A DNA stretch of 64,000 bases, from NCBI GenBank assembly GCA_904066235.2, contig CAJFCV020000003.1, positions 12,400,001 to 12,464,000 of the forward strand. The letters run 5' to 3'. The stretch is from Bursaphelenchus xylophilus. Its lineage: Eukaryota > Nematoda > Chromadorea > Rhabditida > Aphelenchoididae. A program made the position numbers and the translations under genes. The notes under the pieces were generated by a model. It was not told the origin of the DNA and made no database searches. It saw only the letters and a program-made list of their open reading frames with translations. How positions within the stretch are numbered: the stretch's first letter is position 1; each line of letters starts with the position of its first letter. Positions 48,158 through 58,395 of this stretch are shown in pieces.

Positions 48158-48360
48158 TACGATTGATGGAGTCGCTGTTTATTGATATACTTCCGAATCT
48201 TGATCGTATCACGATGAGGTCTGTGATCAAAGTCGTTATTCGTTAATAATAATGTGTCAGTTATGGGGTGCTGGAATTTTTGATGAAGTTACTGGTTTGT
48301 AATGGCGCGGCTATTTCATAAAGTGCGAGGACATTTTGTTCAGAAAAATTCAGGTGCGAG

Positions 48361-48717
48361 TAGACATGGCTCGTCGGCCGAGCCCTTCTTCAGATTTTCC
48401 GTCGGCCCGGCCCGGCCGGTTCTAAATTTGCTTCGGCCCGGCCTGGGCCGGCCCGGGCCGGCCCATTGAAACGAAAGTCTCCCCAAGGCTAACTCCTTAT
48501 GACCAAATTTTTTTTCTATCATCATGTAAATGGATAAATACTGTGTTCCATAGCTATCTAAAAACAAAAATACCTTTAAAAAAACCAATTGTGTCTTGAC
48601 ATTTCGTTTATTTTCATTATGGAACCCAATTTTCGCTTCGAGATTCTGGATTTTAACTATTTCGGGCCGGGCCGAAACGTTGGCCCGGCCCGCGGCCCGG
48701 CCCGGGAGCCATGTCTA
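48361..48717. mobile_element. GC-rich hAT-like element with 8-bp target duplication
   Basis: It begins TAGACATGGCTC and ends GAGCCATGTCTA, and is flanked on both sides by GGTGCGAG (48353-48360 and 48718-48725), an 8-bp target-site duplication typical of hAT transposons. Sub-terminal regions are runs of GGCCCGGCC/GGGCCGGCC. The middle is ordinary AT-rich sequence (ATGATGTAAATGGATAAAT-like). It has no transposase, so it is non-autonomous. Confidence 0.85.
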
Positions 48718-48737
48718 GGTGCGAGCGACAGCCGAAA

Positions 48738-48796
48738 AAAGCCCGTTGCACAGTGCAAAGTAAAAAAAATTTTGCACAGTGCATGTCGCGAAAATC
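48738..48796. repeat. Two palindromes between hAT-like element and MITE
   Basis: GCACAGTGC occurs at about 48748 and 48775, in family-F-like context. Confidence 0.5.
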
Positions 48797-48949
48797 GTCT
48801 GTCGGGAAAATAACGGCGGGTCGTCGCAGAAAATTTCGCGCCTTGCCGCTATCGCGCATCAAATTCCCAACCGCGGCTTGCAGTTGCAAAGCGATGATGG
48901 GCGATTCCGAGGCGCGACGATCCGCCGTGATTTTCCCGACAGACCGATA
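48797..48949. mobile_element. MITE, family A (GGCGG subtype)
   Basis: GTCTGTCGGGAAAATAACGG ... CCGCCGTGATTTTCCCGACA; complete. Confidence 0.87.
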
Positions 48950-50340
48950 ATTTTTCCTATCAGCGTGTTCACAAAGTGCCTGCACATTTTTCGCCGTGCA
49001 AACCTGATTTTTCAGGTTTGCACGGTGCGCGAATGCAAAAATCCACAGTGCGACAAAAGATTCAAGATGCACTGTGCGAAAGGAAACAAACGTCCATGCA
49101 CCTTTAAAAATATGTACTTATATGACATACGGGAGGAAAAAATGTTCCGCACGACACGATTTTTTCTAACACTTTGCAATGTGCTTTTTTATTCAATGCG
49201 CGAAGTCTCTTCAGAAATGTCTTAGCGACTCTGTTGAAATCGGTTTTTGTCGGGCGATATTTCAATTGCACAGTGCAAGACTGGGCTTTTTAAACAGTAC
49301 GGCCCCACGACCAAAAAAAGTCTATGAAGTCAGGAAAAACTGCATCAGTCTGTCGGGAAAATAATGAAAACTGTCGCTTCTTTTCTTCTGCAACAAACAT
49401 AATTTTTAACTCATCAAAATCTCCGCAAATTTTCGTTGAACTCCAAGATTAAACTACATCTCAGCTCTTGCGTTCGTTGAGTTTCCACCCAAACATGACT
49501 CGATTGTTGCATTTACTTCCTTTTGATTTTTTATGTTCGTAAAAGTCCGAAAATCTTAATGACTTGAAGAGAAGTGTCAACTCGGGTTAATTCATCTGGC
49601 TGACGTGCGGAAATCGAGCATAAAAGTGCGAATTCCTCCGGGAAACATATGTAATTCTTTGGTTTTCACTTTGTTAGGTCGTATTTTCCGAGTAATTACT
49701 TAAAAATTTGAACTTTACATTTTGAAATGTTTTACTGTAATCGGGACATTTGGCCCAGACGGGGGTAATTTCCGCCTACGAATGTGGTATTTACCCCGAG
49801 TTGCACGTTGTACATAACTGCAGGCTTGGAGATGGCAATTTTATTTGATACGAACTTCCGTTGCAATTGTTTTGTGGCCTAATAGTCATCATATAACTAC
49901 AGTACTACGATTTTTCCAAAGTGCGCACATTTTTTGTCGCGGGGCGAACCATTCAAAAAATACATTTTGCACTGTGCAATCGTAAAATCACGCGACAAAA
50001 GCCCCTTTCAATTGAGTCTCTGCAATATAGTGTTTCTGAAAACATTCCTCGCGTTCGGTGAAAATGCACAGTGCAAAATGCTCGAAAAGCCCGCACTGTA
50101 CGAAAAAATGACAAAAATGGACTGGGCGTCGCGACAAAAAATCTGCGCACGTTTTAAAAAGCGCAGTGGTTTTTTGCACCGTGCAATATATGTTAAAATG
50201 TTGCGTAAAGTAAAAGCTATGGCAAAAGTGTTTTTCTTTCTGACCTCTCACTCACAGTCATGAAGGATTGTTGAATCTCTTGGCTTCCATTGCAATGGAC
50301 TCTCATGACGTTTTTTTTTTTAAATTCCACCCAGCCTAGA
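48950..50340. other. Intergenic with scattered palindromes
   Basis: GCACNGTGC copies near 49022, 49063, 49268, 49972, 50066 and 50178, and a MITE end at 49344-49382. No gene is supported. Confidence 0.4.
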
Positions 50341-50341
50341 C

Positions 50342-51418
50342 TAGACATGGCTCCCGGGCCTGGCCGCGGGCCGGGCCGAAATTCCGGCCCGTCGGCCGGA
50401 TTTCAGGTCGGCCGGGCCGGCCGGGCCATTTCCGGCACGTTGGCCGGGCTGGCGTTTCAGCCCGGAACGGCCCGGAATAGTTAAAATCCAGAATCTCAAA
50501 GCGAACTTTGAGTTTGATAATGAAAATAAACGAAATGACAAGAACAATTCGTTTTTTTAAAGGCATTTTTGTTTTTAGATAGCTATGGAAACACATATTT
50601 ATCCATTTACATGATGATAGAGGAAAAATTTGGTCATAAGGAGTTACACTTGAGGAGACTTTCGTTTCAATGGGCCGGCCCGGGCCGGCCCCGGCCGGGC
50701 TGAAGCAAATTTAGAACGGGCCGGGCCGGGCACGTCAAGAAATTTCGGGCATTGCAAAGGTTCTCACAGCGAAAAAAAAATCATAAAATCTGTCATCCAA
50801 ATTGCACATAACAACAATGTTTAACCTAATTTTTTTATGGGAGCTCTAGGGAGTGCTACTAGTCGTATACAACTGTTTTTTATACCACTGGCACATTCTG
50901 AATGGGTGTCATCGTGACGCATTTTTTGAACACGGTTCGAGCTAGGCTAAAAATAGTGCAAATTTCAAGGCCGAATATCAAAAAAACTGTCCCATCAAGC
51001 GGGACGAGACCGATGTAGATACTCGAAGAATAGTTTAAGGATTTTTTTGACGTGGAGCCTATACCCCCTTCCAGTTCTCTCTGACTCGGTATCGTCGATA
51101 CAAAATTTTATTTAGACGTTGTTTTCTTCGCCTTGGAAGACTGTCAAAATACTATGATTATGGGTATATTTTGGTTCTATTAGCTTAAGCAGCTCTCGAG
51201 ATTTCTATTGGTATCAATATCTTGTGATTTACTATTAATCTTTATGTCAAAATATTGCAAACCATTTGGACAAAAACGGATTTGCACCGGGCAGAATGCC
51301 AAAAAAAATTCTAGGCTTTTTCATTGGGCGCGCGTTTTTCTTTTATTTTTTCTTAACGTGCCGGGCCGGGCCGACGGAAAATTTGAAACGGGTCGGGCCG
51401 GCCGACGAGCCATGTCTA
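50342..51418. mobile_element. Second GC-rich hAT-like element, with an internal insertion
   Basis: It starts TAGACATGGCTCCCGG and ends GACGAGCCATGTCTA. The flanks GCCTAGAC and GCCTAGGC are near-identical octamers, again an 8-bp duplication. Relative to the 48361-48717 copy it is inverted and is interrupted from ~50732 to ~51359 by other DNA that begins ACGTCAAGAAA and ends TTTCTTAACGT. Confidence 0.75.
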
Positions 51419-52064
51419 GCCTAGGCCACATAACAATTCCTGAAAGTTCATCAACATCTGAGCGTCGTAATTGAAGCACTTCCCCTTTAAATGACGCTAA
51501 AAGGAAGTAAAATTATGGTAAAAAGTTGAGAAGATTGGCACTTAAAGAATTGAAGCTTTGGGGAAATTAAGGACGAGGGAATTTTATACATTGAAAAGTT
51601 GTTCTGTACTTCTTCATCAAAAGTGATGCCTATATTTATTTATCAGGCTGCCGGGAAAATAACGAGCATTCTGTCGTATCGACAATCGCACTTCCGTCGA
51701 GAAAATGAATTGTATCGCGGCAAAATCAAATGATTTTCACTTCATATCGTCGCAGCGACATTTCGCTCATTTTTTCCCGACAGACTGATGAAACTTATAT
51801 TTCTTTACTACGTGATTTTTTCCATATTTTTTTGCAAGCGATTGATTTTGAACCTGCTAATCTTCGCTGTTGTTTGCGCGTTCGCTCTGATTTACGGTGC
51901 TTGTCGTGTTTGACAAGAGACAAATCCCTTTTTTCGCTCATCGCGAAACATTTTTTTTAACTGCCTTCCGGTCGTTAAATTCGACTGTTTAGTTGACGTC
52001 TTCAACAGCCAACTGAACGTGGGCGGAGAGGAGATGTAAATTTCCCATGCAATTTTGGTAGGAT
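51419..52064. other. 5' flank of ZP gene, with one MITE
   Basis: It holds a family-A MITE (51643-51789; TATCAGGCTGCCGGGAAAAT ... TCATTTTTTCCCGACAGACT) and ordinary AT-rich sequence. The ZP gene promoter should be here. Confidence 0.5.
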
Positions 52065-55000
52065 ATGCGCAACTATGTCCAAATTGTCATGGTTGTCCGT
52101 ATGTTAGTCGCAATGGCGGGTACGTTTGATTGCAGAGAACATAACAGAGCTCTCGACATTTTATTTATCGTATAATATTTTACAAAAAATTTTTTTTGCA
52201 GTAAATCCCGAGCCGATTGTTACAATCCTCGGCGAAGTTGTCTACAATACAACGGAAAGAAATGACCCGCCCGTGCAAATCGAGGAGAGCCAAGTTCGAC
52301 TGCGTTGCAACCCGGGAGTTGTAACAGTCATAATCGAAGATGTTATCCCATTTACAGGCCAAATATACGCCACTCCAGTGGACAGCGAAATCGTGAGTTG
52401 GCTACGCTTTCCCAGAAAGTGCTTTGATTTTTGTCGCGTACCTTTCGCATTGTGAAATTACAGGGTGGCCAGGAAAACGAAAACTTGTATTTGTAGCAAA
52501 ATTTATGTCAAAAAACCAAATTCCGCAAAAATAATAATCAATACCAGTAACATAGAGCATTGTGAACATCATGTTCAGTCAGCTTTAAAGCAGCTGCTCA
52601 TTGCGTCGGTACAGAGCTCCAAACGTGACTTAAAATTTTTGGCAGAACGCCGCAGCTCTTTTTTTTTAGGAAATCGGTTCCGTTCTTGGCGCTGCGATCA
52701 CATAGCGGCTCCAAATTTTCGTAGCGCATAGTACAGATTCCGACCTTAATAGAAAGGTCTCCGTACGCCTGCCTTTTTTCAAAGGTGTCGCAGCGAATGC
52801 CTCGTTCGTGACAGACAATTGCAATGTGCAAAATGCTTAAAAATAGCCCGCGTACCGTCAAAAAAAAAAAACAAATGCTCTGTGCTCCATAATTGCAAAA
52901 TAACAAATTGTCGGGAAAATAATAGCACTCTCTATAAAGTTCTGTCTGCCAGGTAAAATACGGAATGCTTTTCTTCTCTTTGATTTTTTTAAAATGGATA
53001 AAAATTTCCTTGAGACGGCTAGCCACGAGTGGGTGCACAATGTCGCGGCACCTATTGCGCTTTTTCAAAAGTGCGTAGATTTTTTTCTGTCTTTTTTCGC
53101 ACCGCACAGTGCATGTTGAGCGACGAAATCCTTTTCGAAAAATTTTGCACTGTGCAATTTGTTTTCGCAAAAAAAATCGCGCCGCCTCAGTTGAGAAAAG
53201 CTTGAGTCGCTGCGATATTGCATTTGCACGGTGCAAAAGGTCAAATGCACCCCGCAAAAAGGGGTTTTGTGCACGGTGCGGCCCGCGACAAAAAGTTTAC
53301 GCACTTTTGAAAAAGCGTAATATCTCGGCGCTGAATTGAAAAACAATTTGATTTTGACACCACACAATTCATTTTCTCGGCGGCGATGCGATTTTCGATG
53401 CGAGAAATCCACATAATTTTCCCGACAGACTGAGAAAGCTCTTTTTCAAAACGTACACGTTTTTTACGGCTCTTTATTTTCCCGACATTTATAGACTTTC
53501 ATGAACTGAACAGGCCGTTTTTCGTCTCGGCCCATTGTTTTTTGTCGCGCAAGGCCAACTCGCAATGCCCACTGCACGATGCGTAAACGTGTCATGACCT
53601 TTTGGCCAACAGTTTGTCGGGAAAAAATGTGGACTTTTCCGGCAGAGTTCCCGACTTTGGAAGCGCCTATCATCGTTTTGCCGCGGCTAGCCCCGGCTGG
53701 AAATTTAGTACGCCACTGCGACAAGGAGAGACATTTTGCTGCGACAAATCCACATTATTTTCCCGACAGTCTGAAAATACATTTTTTTCAATTTGGTTTA
53801 TTGAAACAAAACGTTTACTTGTACTTGAAATCGAAGCCACGACCTCTTTTCAGCGGCTAAACACGATCAAAGTTCGCAAAGGCAACTACTCTTCAATTCA
53901 AATCCCTGTATGCTCCATGAAGCCTCATCCGTCGCTATCTCAATGCCAACTCGAGTTCAACCAGTTGGCCTTCAACGTCTTCGTCATAACTAATAATTTT
54001 CACGTGAAGAATTTAATTGCCTGGACCGACTCCGCTTTCCAGGGATGCTGTGATTACCGAAGGCACAGTGCCGCGAGGAAGTTTAATGGCCGGGTTGAAA
54101 AGTTGTTTCCGATTAAAGTGAGTGACGTTATTGGTGGGTAAAAAAGTTGGTTTGGGGTGCATAAAAATATGCAGTAAAAAATTTAGTGCAAAGTGTTGAA
54201 AGTGCAAACCTTTTTTGAAAAAGCGGGATTTTTTAGACCAATTGGTAGAATTTTTTTGCGAGTCAACTTATAGAAAAGGTCAGATTTTCCCGTAGATAGC
54301 ATAATGTTTCCACAAAAAAAACCTTTTTTTTCCGCAGGCACAATTGGCAGATATGGCTAAACAACTTTTTTTTCTCTGATCGCTCTCCGCATTTGGCGTA
54401 CTCTTATGGGCCGCAAAACATTGAAATCTGGGCTGCCTCTGCAGAAATATGTAATATTTGGGAGACCTTACTCGTCAAAATAAAAGTAAAAAAAATAAAA
54501 AATAAAACTAAAAATAAAAAAAAAATGGATTTTTTGCACTGTGCAAAAAAATAGCGTCAAAAAAATTGAAATTTTAAAAAACAGTTTAAAAAAAAGATTT
54601 CCGCAATCTTCCCTTTTTTGCCTAAAACTTTACATCAATTTGAAAACATTTGCAGAAACAAACCGACATTGTCCAGTTCAATTCCCATTATTCGATTACT
54701 CTGGAAATTGGCGACATCAGAAGGGCGCCCGGAACTCTCGCCAATTCGGTCGAATTCACATTTACAAGAATCGACAAGCAGGAAGACTTTCGGATCAAGT
54801 TATGCCGAATGGGGATACCAAAACTCAACAGATGGCAGGATATTATCGTTGAGGGGTAAGTTTTAGAAATTTGCAAAAAAATGATAAAAAATAAAGCAAA
54901 AAATTGTTAGTTTGCCGGAAAAATAATGCGGACTTGTCGTACCTTAGTATCGTCCATGATTGCTGTGCTACCGAAAACTGTATGTAGAGTTGCGACTGTC

Positions 55001-55395
55001 ACGAACGAGACATTTTGCTGCGACCAATCCATATTTTAAAGTTTTAAAAAGTGAATTTTCAGCTGCCCTGTCCCCAAATTCTACCCTCTACTCTATCAGA
55101 AAAACATCAAAACCATAGAAGCTCACCAAAAACAGTTCACCATGCAGCTGTTTTCCCTGGCCTATGACGATTTCTCCCCTCAAAAAATGGAACTCCGCTG
55201 CAGTTTTGAGGAATGCCCTGAGGGTGGATGCAAACAAGAGGTTTGGTAAGTCAATGATTTTTATTGGCAACTTTGCTTTTCAGCTCTTTCAAACAAAGGC
55301 TAAAACGGCCGAAAAAGGAGTTCACGCAGAATTTGAAGCCCAACAAATTGATTGCCAGACCGGTGCGGTTGAGGAGGCTACGGCATTTTTGTTAG
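52065..55395 (+). CDS. Secreted ZP-domain (cuticlin-like) protein, 334 aa
   Basis: Exons 52065-52119, 52202-52392, 53854-54117, 54656-54855, 55063-55245 and 55284-55395 join in perfect phase to 334 residues. Residues 1-18 (MRNYVQIVMVVRMLVAMA) are a signal sequence. The rest fits one ZP module. The first half is VRLRCNPGVVTVIIEDVIPFTGQIYA, the short-spaced PVCSMKP/SQCQLEF and GCCDY. The second half is KLCRMG, GCPVPKFYPLL and LRCSFEECPEGGCKQEVC, as in nematode cuticlins that polymerise in cuticle alae and apical matrices. After the module comes QRLKRPKK, with RLKR matching a furin site, then a strongly basic tail ending RHFC. There is no C-terminal membrane anchor, unlike most cuticlins. Intron 2 (1.46 kb) is a MITE/repeat cluster. 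No cuticlin subtype can be named. Confidence 0.85.
52908..53433. repeat. Repeat cluster in intron 2 of the ZP gene
   Basis: It contains a left end (TTGTCGGGAAAATAATAGCA, 52908), a family-F stretch with several GCACNGTGC palindromes and TTACGCACTTTTGAAAAAGC (53050-53330), and a MITE right half ending TTTTCCCGACAGACTGAG (53433). The F element seems to have inserted into, or recombined with, a MITE. Confidence 0.65.
53610..53774. mobile_element. MITE, family A (GTGGA subtype), intronic
   Basis: CAGTTTGTCGGGAAAAAATG ... CCACATTATTTTCCCGACAG; it ends 80 bp before exon 3 of the ZP gene. Confidence 0.85.
54240..54450. repeat. Family E fragment in ZP-gene intron 3
   Basis: TTTCCACAAAAAAAACC, GCTAAACAACTTTTTTTTCT and GATCGCTCTCCGC correspond to the interior of the 45815-46255 element. 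Confidence 0.5.
54909..55036. mobile_element. Decayed MITE, ZP-gene intron 4
   Basis: AGTTTGCCGGAAAAATAATG at the left and GCGACCAATCCATATTTT at the right keep only traces of the family-A ends. Confidence 0.55.
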
Positions 55396-55548
55396 CCAGG
55401 AAAATGGAGTCATTTTGCGAGGAATTTCATTGTTGTTGTTAGAAAATGGATCTCAGAATTGTTAGTCATGCAGTTGAAATAAAATGCCATAATCTTGTTA
55501 TTCTGTGGGTCTGAAGAAATGAGCAAGAAGGATAATAATCGTCGATAT
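55396..55548 (+). other. 3' flank of the ZP gene
   Basis: GAAATAAAATGCC near 55476 contains the AATAAA signal ~80 bp past the stop. Confidence 0.55.
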
Positions 55549-55875
55549 AAAGGTGGTCATATAAGATCTCGGAATTTTTTTTTCCCAAATCGCGATTTTC
55601 GGTGCACAAAAAAGTCGACGCCTAAATCGAAACATTGGCGTCGACTTAATTTTTTCAGCACCGAATTCCGAAATGCGGTGCTGACTTAAGCACTGAAGTC
55701 TTCGGTGCAGACTTAAGACTTTGTGCACTGATTTCGAAAAACTTAAAAAAATTTACCGAATTTCAGAATTCGGTGCCGAGAAAAAAATAAGTCGACGCCA
55801 ATTTTCCGATTTGGGCGTCGGCTTTTTTTGCACCGAAAATCGCGATTTGGGAAAAAAAATCTGCCTTTATATGTA
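55549..55875. mobile_element. Full-length palindromic MITE, family D (copy 2)
   Basis: ~90% identical by eye to 44957-45293, same orientation, again folding on itself over its whole length. The right terminus is diverged. Confidence 0.87.
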
Positions 55876-55962
55876 GGCTGTCAGTCGGCGGAGATGATTA
55901 AAATTTGGCTCACTTGGAGCGAAAGTACTTACTCCGAGCGCTTATTCCTCAATGTTTCAAAG

Positions 55963-56165
55963 TGTCAGTCTGCCGGGAAAGTAATGTGGATTTGTCGTAG
56001 CAAAAAATTTCATTTTTGTTTTTTGCAGCGCACAGGGCATTTTTCTTTTGCACTGTGTAAAACATTGCGCCGGGCGGGTTTTTGCCGCTGCGCAATAATG
56101 CCAAATGCATGCTTGCGAAAAAAACTCTACGCACTCTTTAAAAAAACATTGTGCTCTGCAATTTG
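55963..56165. repeat. MITE left end fused to a family F segment
   Basis: CAGTCTGCCGGGAAAGTAAT is followed after ~40 bp by GCGCACAGGGC, GCACTGTGT and CTCTACGCACTCTTTAAAAAA, the family-F pattern. Confidence 0.55.
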
Positions 56166-56725
56166 GCAGAGTTTATATCATGTAATCGTGTTTTTGGGCT
56201 GGATTTCTTGGATTGATTTTTGATTTTTGCCCTTTTATCCACATGAAAAAAATGCGGTGCTTCTGTCTTCGGTACATTGTTTTTTTAAGCTTGGATAGAA
56301 AAATGAAAGTCGAATTGAATCTTACAAACTACAAACTGTTCCTTTCCGAGATCACAAAAAATCCGCATTCATCTTTTGAATTATCCCTCAATTCACACGG
56401 GTTTCCCTCCGGACTCTTTCGAACTCCCCGATTAACTGACGTCTTATTCCCATCCCGTTGCAGCTTGCTTCTTGATTAAAAAACCTGCCGTTCTCGACGC
56501 GCGCTGAGATGACCATGAATGGAGTTCGGAATGAGACGAATGGAATTACGTAGTCGGTCGCGTAATTCTTTCACTTTTCGTTTTCATCCTTAAACCAGTT
56601 TCAAGGTGGATGCGGAGAGATGTGGGGTTGATGAATCCAAAAGATTTTGGAAAGTTTTTTTGATAAGGTGAGCTGAAACTGCGTGTGTTCGAAGGGGGTT
56701 AGAATATTAATTATTTATTAACTGG
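56166..56725. other. Intergenic, no gene seen
   Basis: Short ORFs without support. Confidence 0.3.
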
Positions 56726-57275
56726 GGAAGCCTCTAAAGTGCGGCGCTCAGGTTAAAAAACTTGGCAAATTTTAGATTATTTTTTTTTAACTACGCGAAG
56801 CTTCTGGCTTGCTTTTTCGCGATGTTTTGGTCGAAAGTATTGAAAAAATGTGACACTTTTTGGCGGTTTTTGGCCTGAGAAGTTTGATAGTTGTTTTTCC
56901 ATGACAAACTGGAGAAGATATAGCCAAGTACTTTTTCCTCTCTGATCGCTCTGCGGATTTCGCCCGGTTTCTCGGCCGCAAAAGTTGGCGGTACTTCCTT
57001 TGGTAGGTCAAAGTTTTCTATGACATGCAAAAAAATTTGGTCAGAATCACCTTCTTTCAAAATTTGGCACGAAAATTGCCAAACCCGTTCTTCCCAAAAA
57101 AAATGATTTTTTTCTACTCGAAATTGGCGGAAATTCTGCCAGAAAGTCTTCCGCTCTCAGCGTTCCAAAATTTTTACCTGAAAGTTTTCGTAAGAATTTT
57201 TCTACCTATGGGTGGCGTATGCCAAGCATGTGTGCAAAGCTCAGAGAAAATATGAGCGTCGCACTTGAAGCGAAA
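56726..57275. mobile_element. TIR element, family E (copy 2)
   Basis: AAAGTGCGGCGCTCAGG at the left and GAGCGTCGCACTTGAAG at the right, with the interior TTTTCCTCTCTGATCGCTCTGCGG shared with copy 1; more diverged and ~100 bp longer. Confidence 0.65.
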
Positions 57276-57877
57276 AAAGATTTTAGCTGCTGATTTGTGG
57301 TCCTAGCAGATTTTTTGCAACACTGGAGAAATTTTGAGACATTATCGTTAAAGAATCATTAATACAATTATGCACTTTTTTTTCAATATGTGCCTGCGCG
57401 TTTCCCTTTTTCACCTCATTTACAGTGAGTTAATGAGCCATAAACTCTTACAATAGCCTTACAAAGGCTTCCTCTACACTGCTGATTAACTATTCTTAAT
57501 GCTCCTCTTTGAAAGCTGCTTTTCCAACCCTTCCAACATTTCTAGAACATCCTCAAAGCCCCTATAATACATCATATTTTATATATCCATTCCGTCATTG
57601 AAAAGAAAAAGATGCTCGAGGCGTAATTCACGGTCATTTTCCCTGCGAATTATATTCCACCTGGGCGAAAGTCGACTCCCAGCTGATCCCCTTTTTTAGA
57701 TTCACTATCAAAGAGGGGAAAAAACGGTCTTACTTTCATTTATCGCGCTAATTGTTTTCTTTGCTTGAGGTTTTTTCGGACGCGACAAAGTTATATTATT
57801 CTTTCCACTGTTCCAAGAAGATTGAGGGGTGGGCGACAAGTTGGGTTGTCGCCCCAGAGGTCGAGTTTGTGGTTTAC
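57276..57877. other. Intergenic, no gene seen
   Basis: AT-rich sequence, no feature supported. Confidence 0.35.
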
Positions 57878-58046
57878 TATCGGTCTGTCGGGAAAATAAC
57901 GGCCGATCGCCGCAGCAAAATGTTTCGCTTCGTCGAAAAAGCGTCCCATCATGCACGAATTCTCCAGCTTTGGCAGCCGTCGCAAAGCGATGATGAGCGA
58001 TTCGGAGGCGCGACGATCCGCCGTTATTTTCCCGATAGACCAATAG
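57878..58046. mobile_element. MITE, family A (GGCGG subtype)
   Basis: TATCGGTCTGTCGGGAAAAT ... CCGCCGTTATTTTCCCGATA, followed to ~58235 by a family-F segment with GCACNGTGC palindromes. It lies upstream of the PAN gene. Confidence 0.85.
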
Positions 58047-58383
58047 CCCTTCCGGAAAGTTAGCGGACCGATTCTGGCATTTGCATGGTGCGGAAAAGGT
58101 CAGGGTGCGAGCGACAGGCCAAAAGGATCTCTTTGCCGCGACTATTACACTTTCTCAAAAGTGCGCAGACTTTTTGCGGCCTTTTTTGCACCGCACCGTG
58201 CATGTTTCCCGATATTCCGGCGGCACAGTGCAAATCTTGACGTACCTAGTCTGGTAGCCATTGATGACTTTAACAAATATTTCGTTTTAAAATCCCGTTT
58301 TTATCATCGGAAAGAAGCTTAATTACACTTTCATTTTATGCCTTCTCTCTCTGACAATTTCGAAATAACCTTACATAGGTTTT

Positions 58384-58395
58384 TCTTTTCCAGAT
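58384..58395 (+). promoter_or_regulatory. Probable trans-splice acceptor of the PAN gene
   Basis: TTTTCCAG ends at 58393, two bases before the initiator ATG at 58396, with no coding frame upstream: consistent with an SL acceptor. Confidence 0.5.

Noticed and set aside
52598..53257. 219-codon minus-strand ORF inside the ZP gene intron
   Set aside because: It runs across MITE and family-F repeats and overlaps no recognisable domain.
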